Assembly: GCA_025358555.1 (NCBI GenBank) | Contig: JANYJD010000082.1 | Coordinates: 1-40,228, forward strand | Direction of reading: 5' to 3' | DNA: 40,228 bases | From: Rhodoferax sp. | Lineage (GTDB): Bacteria; Pseudomonadota; Gammaproteobacteria; Burkholderiales; Burkholderiaceae_C | Part shown: piece by piece, positions 39,791 through 40,228 of the stretch | How positions within the stretch are numbered: the stretch's first letter is position 1 | Layout: each line of letters opens with the position of its first letter | Program-made: the position numbers and the translations under genes | Notes under the pieces: generated by a model | What the model saw: only the letters and a program-made list of their open reading frames with translations | Databases searched by the model: none | What the model was told of the DNA's origin: nothing

Positions 39791-40228
39791 ATGAGTGCAG
39801 TCCTCAAATCAACAGGTGCCCGGTTCGAGCCGTTTCGCATGGACTGCCTGGAGCGTCTTTCGGCGGTGGTTGCAGTGGAGCAACGTGCCTATGCGCACCC
39901 TTGGTCGCAAGCCAACTTCCTGGATGCGCTGAGGTCTGGCTATCAGTCGCAACTGCTGATGGCAGACGATGTTTTGCTGGGCTACTTTGTGGCCATGAAG
40001 GGCGTGGACGAGGTTCATTTGCTCAACATCACCGTGGCTCCTGACTGCCAGCGCCAGGGCTGGGCCCGCGTGATGCTGGATGCGCTGGCCATCTGGTCGC
40101 GCGGCCAGGGCGCGCAGTGGCTGTGGCTGGAGGTGCGCGCAAGCAATGGGCGCGCCATGCATGTGTACGACAGCCAGGGTTTTCGCCGGGTCGGCCTGCG
40201 CAAAAACTATTACCCCAATGGTGACCGC
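39791..40228 (+). CDS. rimI: Ribosomal protein bS18 (S18)-alanine N-acetyltransferase, partial
   Basis: A GNAT acetyltransferase, cut by the window end after 146 codons with no stop. Visible are VVAVEQRAYAHPWSQANFLDAL, the acetyl-CoA loop LNITVAPDCQRQGWARVMLDAL, LEVRASNGRAMHVYDSQGFRRVG and RKNYYPNGD. This is the RimI layout, and the place next to tsaB is typical. ATG 39791 lacks a clear ribosome site. Confidence 0.92.
   Translation, partial: MSAVLKSTGARFEPFRMDCLERLSAVVAVEQRAYAHPWSQANFLDALRSGYQSQLLMADDVLLGYFVAMKGVDEVHLLNITVAPDCQRQGWARVMLDALAIWSRGQGAQWLWLEVRASNGRAMHVYDSQGFRRVGLRKNYYPNGDR

Noticed and set aside
1-40228. tRNA, rRNA or riboswitch
   Set aside because: No cloverleaf, rRNA core or known aptamer consensus was recognised on reading; a covariance-model scan would be needed to exclude small RNAs.

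Overview
The window looks like chromosomal DNA of a high-GC betaproteobacterium, most likely Burkholderiales and probably Comamonadaceae. The evidence is three Bug-type periplasmic receptors, the housekeeping order fba-purC-purE-purK-tsaC, and a dispersed imperfect repeat of about 47 bp carrying an ATAGCT core. I recall similar repeats from Comamonadaceae genomes but could not search for them. No rRNA, tRNA, CRISPR array or insertion sequence was seen.

Region 1 (1-15985) starts with the 3' end of htpG. It then holds a block of eleven minus-strand genes running from 14651 down to 849, with a divergent enamidase gene (14798-15985). Together they read as a nicotinamide/nicotinate catabolic cluster of the reductive type. 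The genes are a Tat-exported nicotinamidase, a two-subunit nicotinate dehydrogenase whose large subunit carries three c-type haem sites, a branched-chain-type ABC importer (substrate-binding protein, LivH-LivM fusion, two ATPases), a 6-hydroxynicotinate reductase-like iron-sulfur protein and the enamidase. Expected chemistry: nicotinamide to nicotinate (periplasm), to 6-hydroxynicotinate (electrons to haem c), to 1,4,5,6-tetrahydro-6-oxonicotinate, to 2-formylglutarate plus ammonia. Three genes of unknown function lie in the same run: a UPF0280 protein with ApbE-like motifs and two DUF1185 paralogues. They are the best candidates for new biology here. The steps after 2-formylglutarate and any regulator are not in the window.

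Region 2 (16143-19693) is accessory: a ModA-like binding protein without a signal peptide, two Bug receptors and a DUF433/DUF5615 toxin-antitoxin-like pair.

Region 3 (19971-30793) is mostly housekeeping: fba, purC, purE, purK, tsaC, a CnoX-type thioredoxin, a DUF302 protein, a SemiSWEET protein and dacB. An OLD-like AAA ATPase gene of lower GC sits between fba and purC. purK carries two in-frame repeat-derived segments.

Region 4 (30838-40228) has an EamA transporter, a 373-bp intergenic stretch full of repeats, an AlbA-type ATP-binding regulator with an unknown partner, a Bug receptor / FAD monooxygenase / S41 peptidase run, and the tsaB-rimI pair (rimI is cut by the window end).

Two cross-cutting signals stand out. 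The 47-bp repeat family has about ten copies, seven of them inside reading frames. Four genes have a -10-like hexamer ending exactly 7 nt before the ATG, which suggests leaderless mRNAs.
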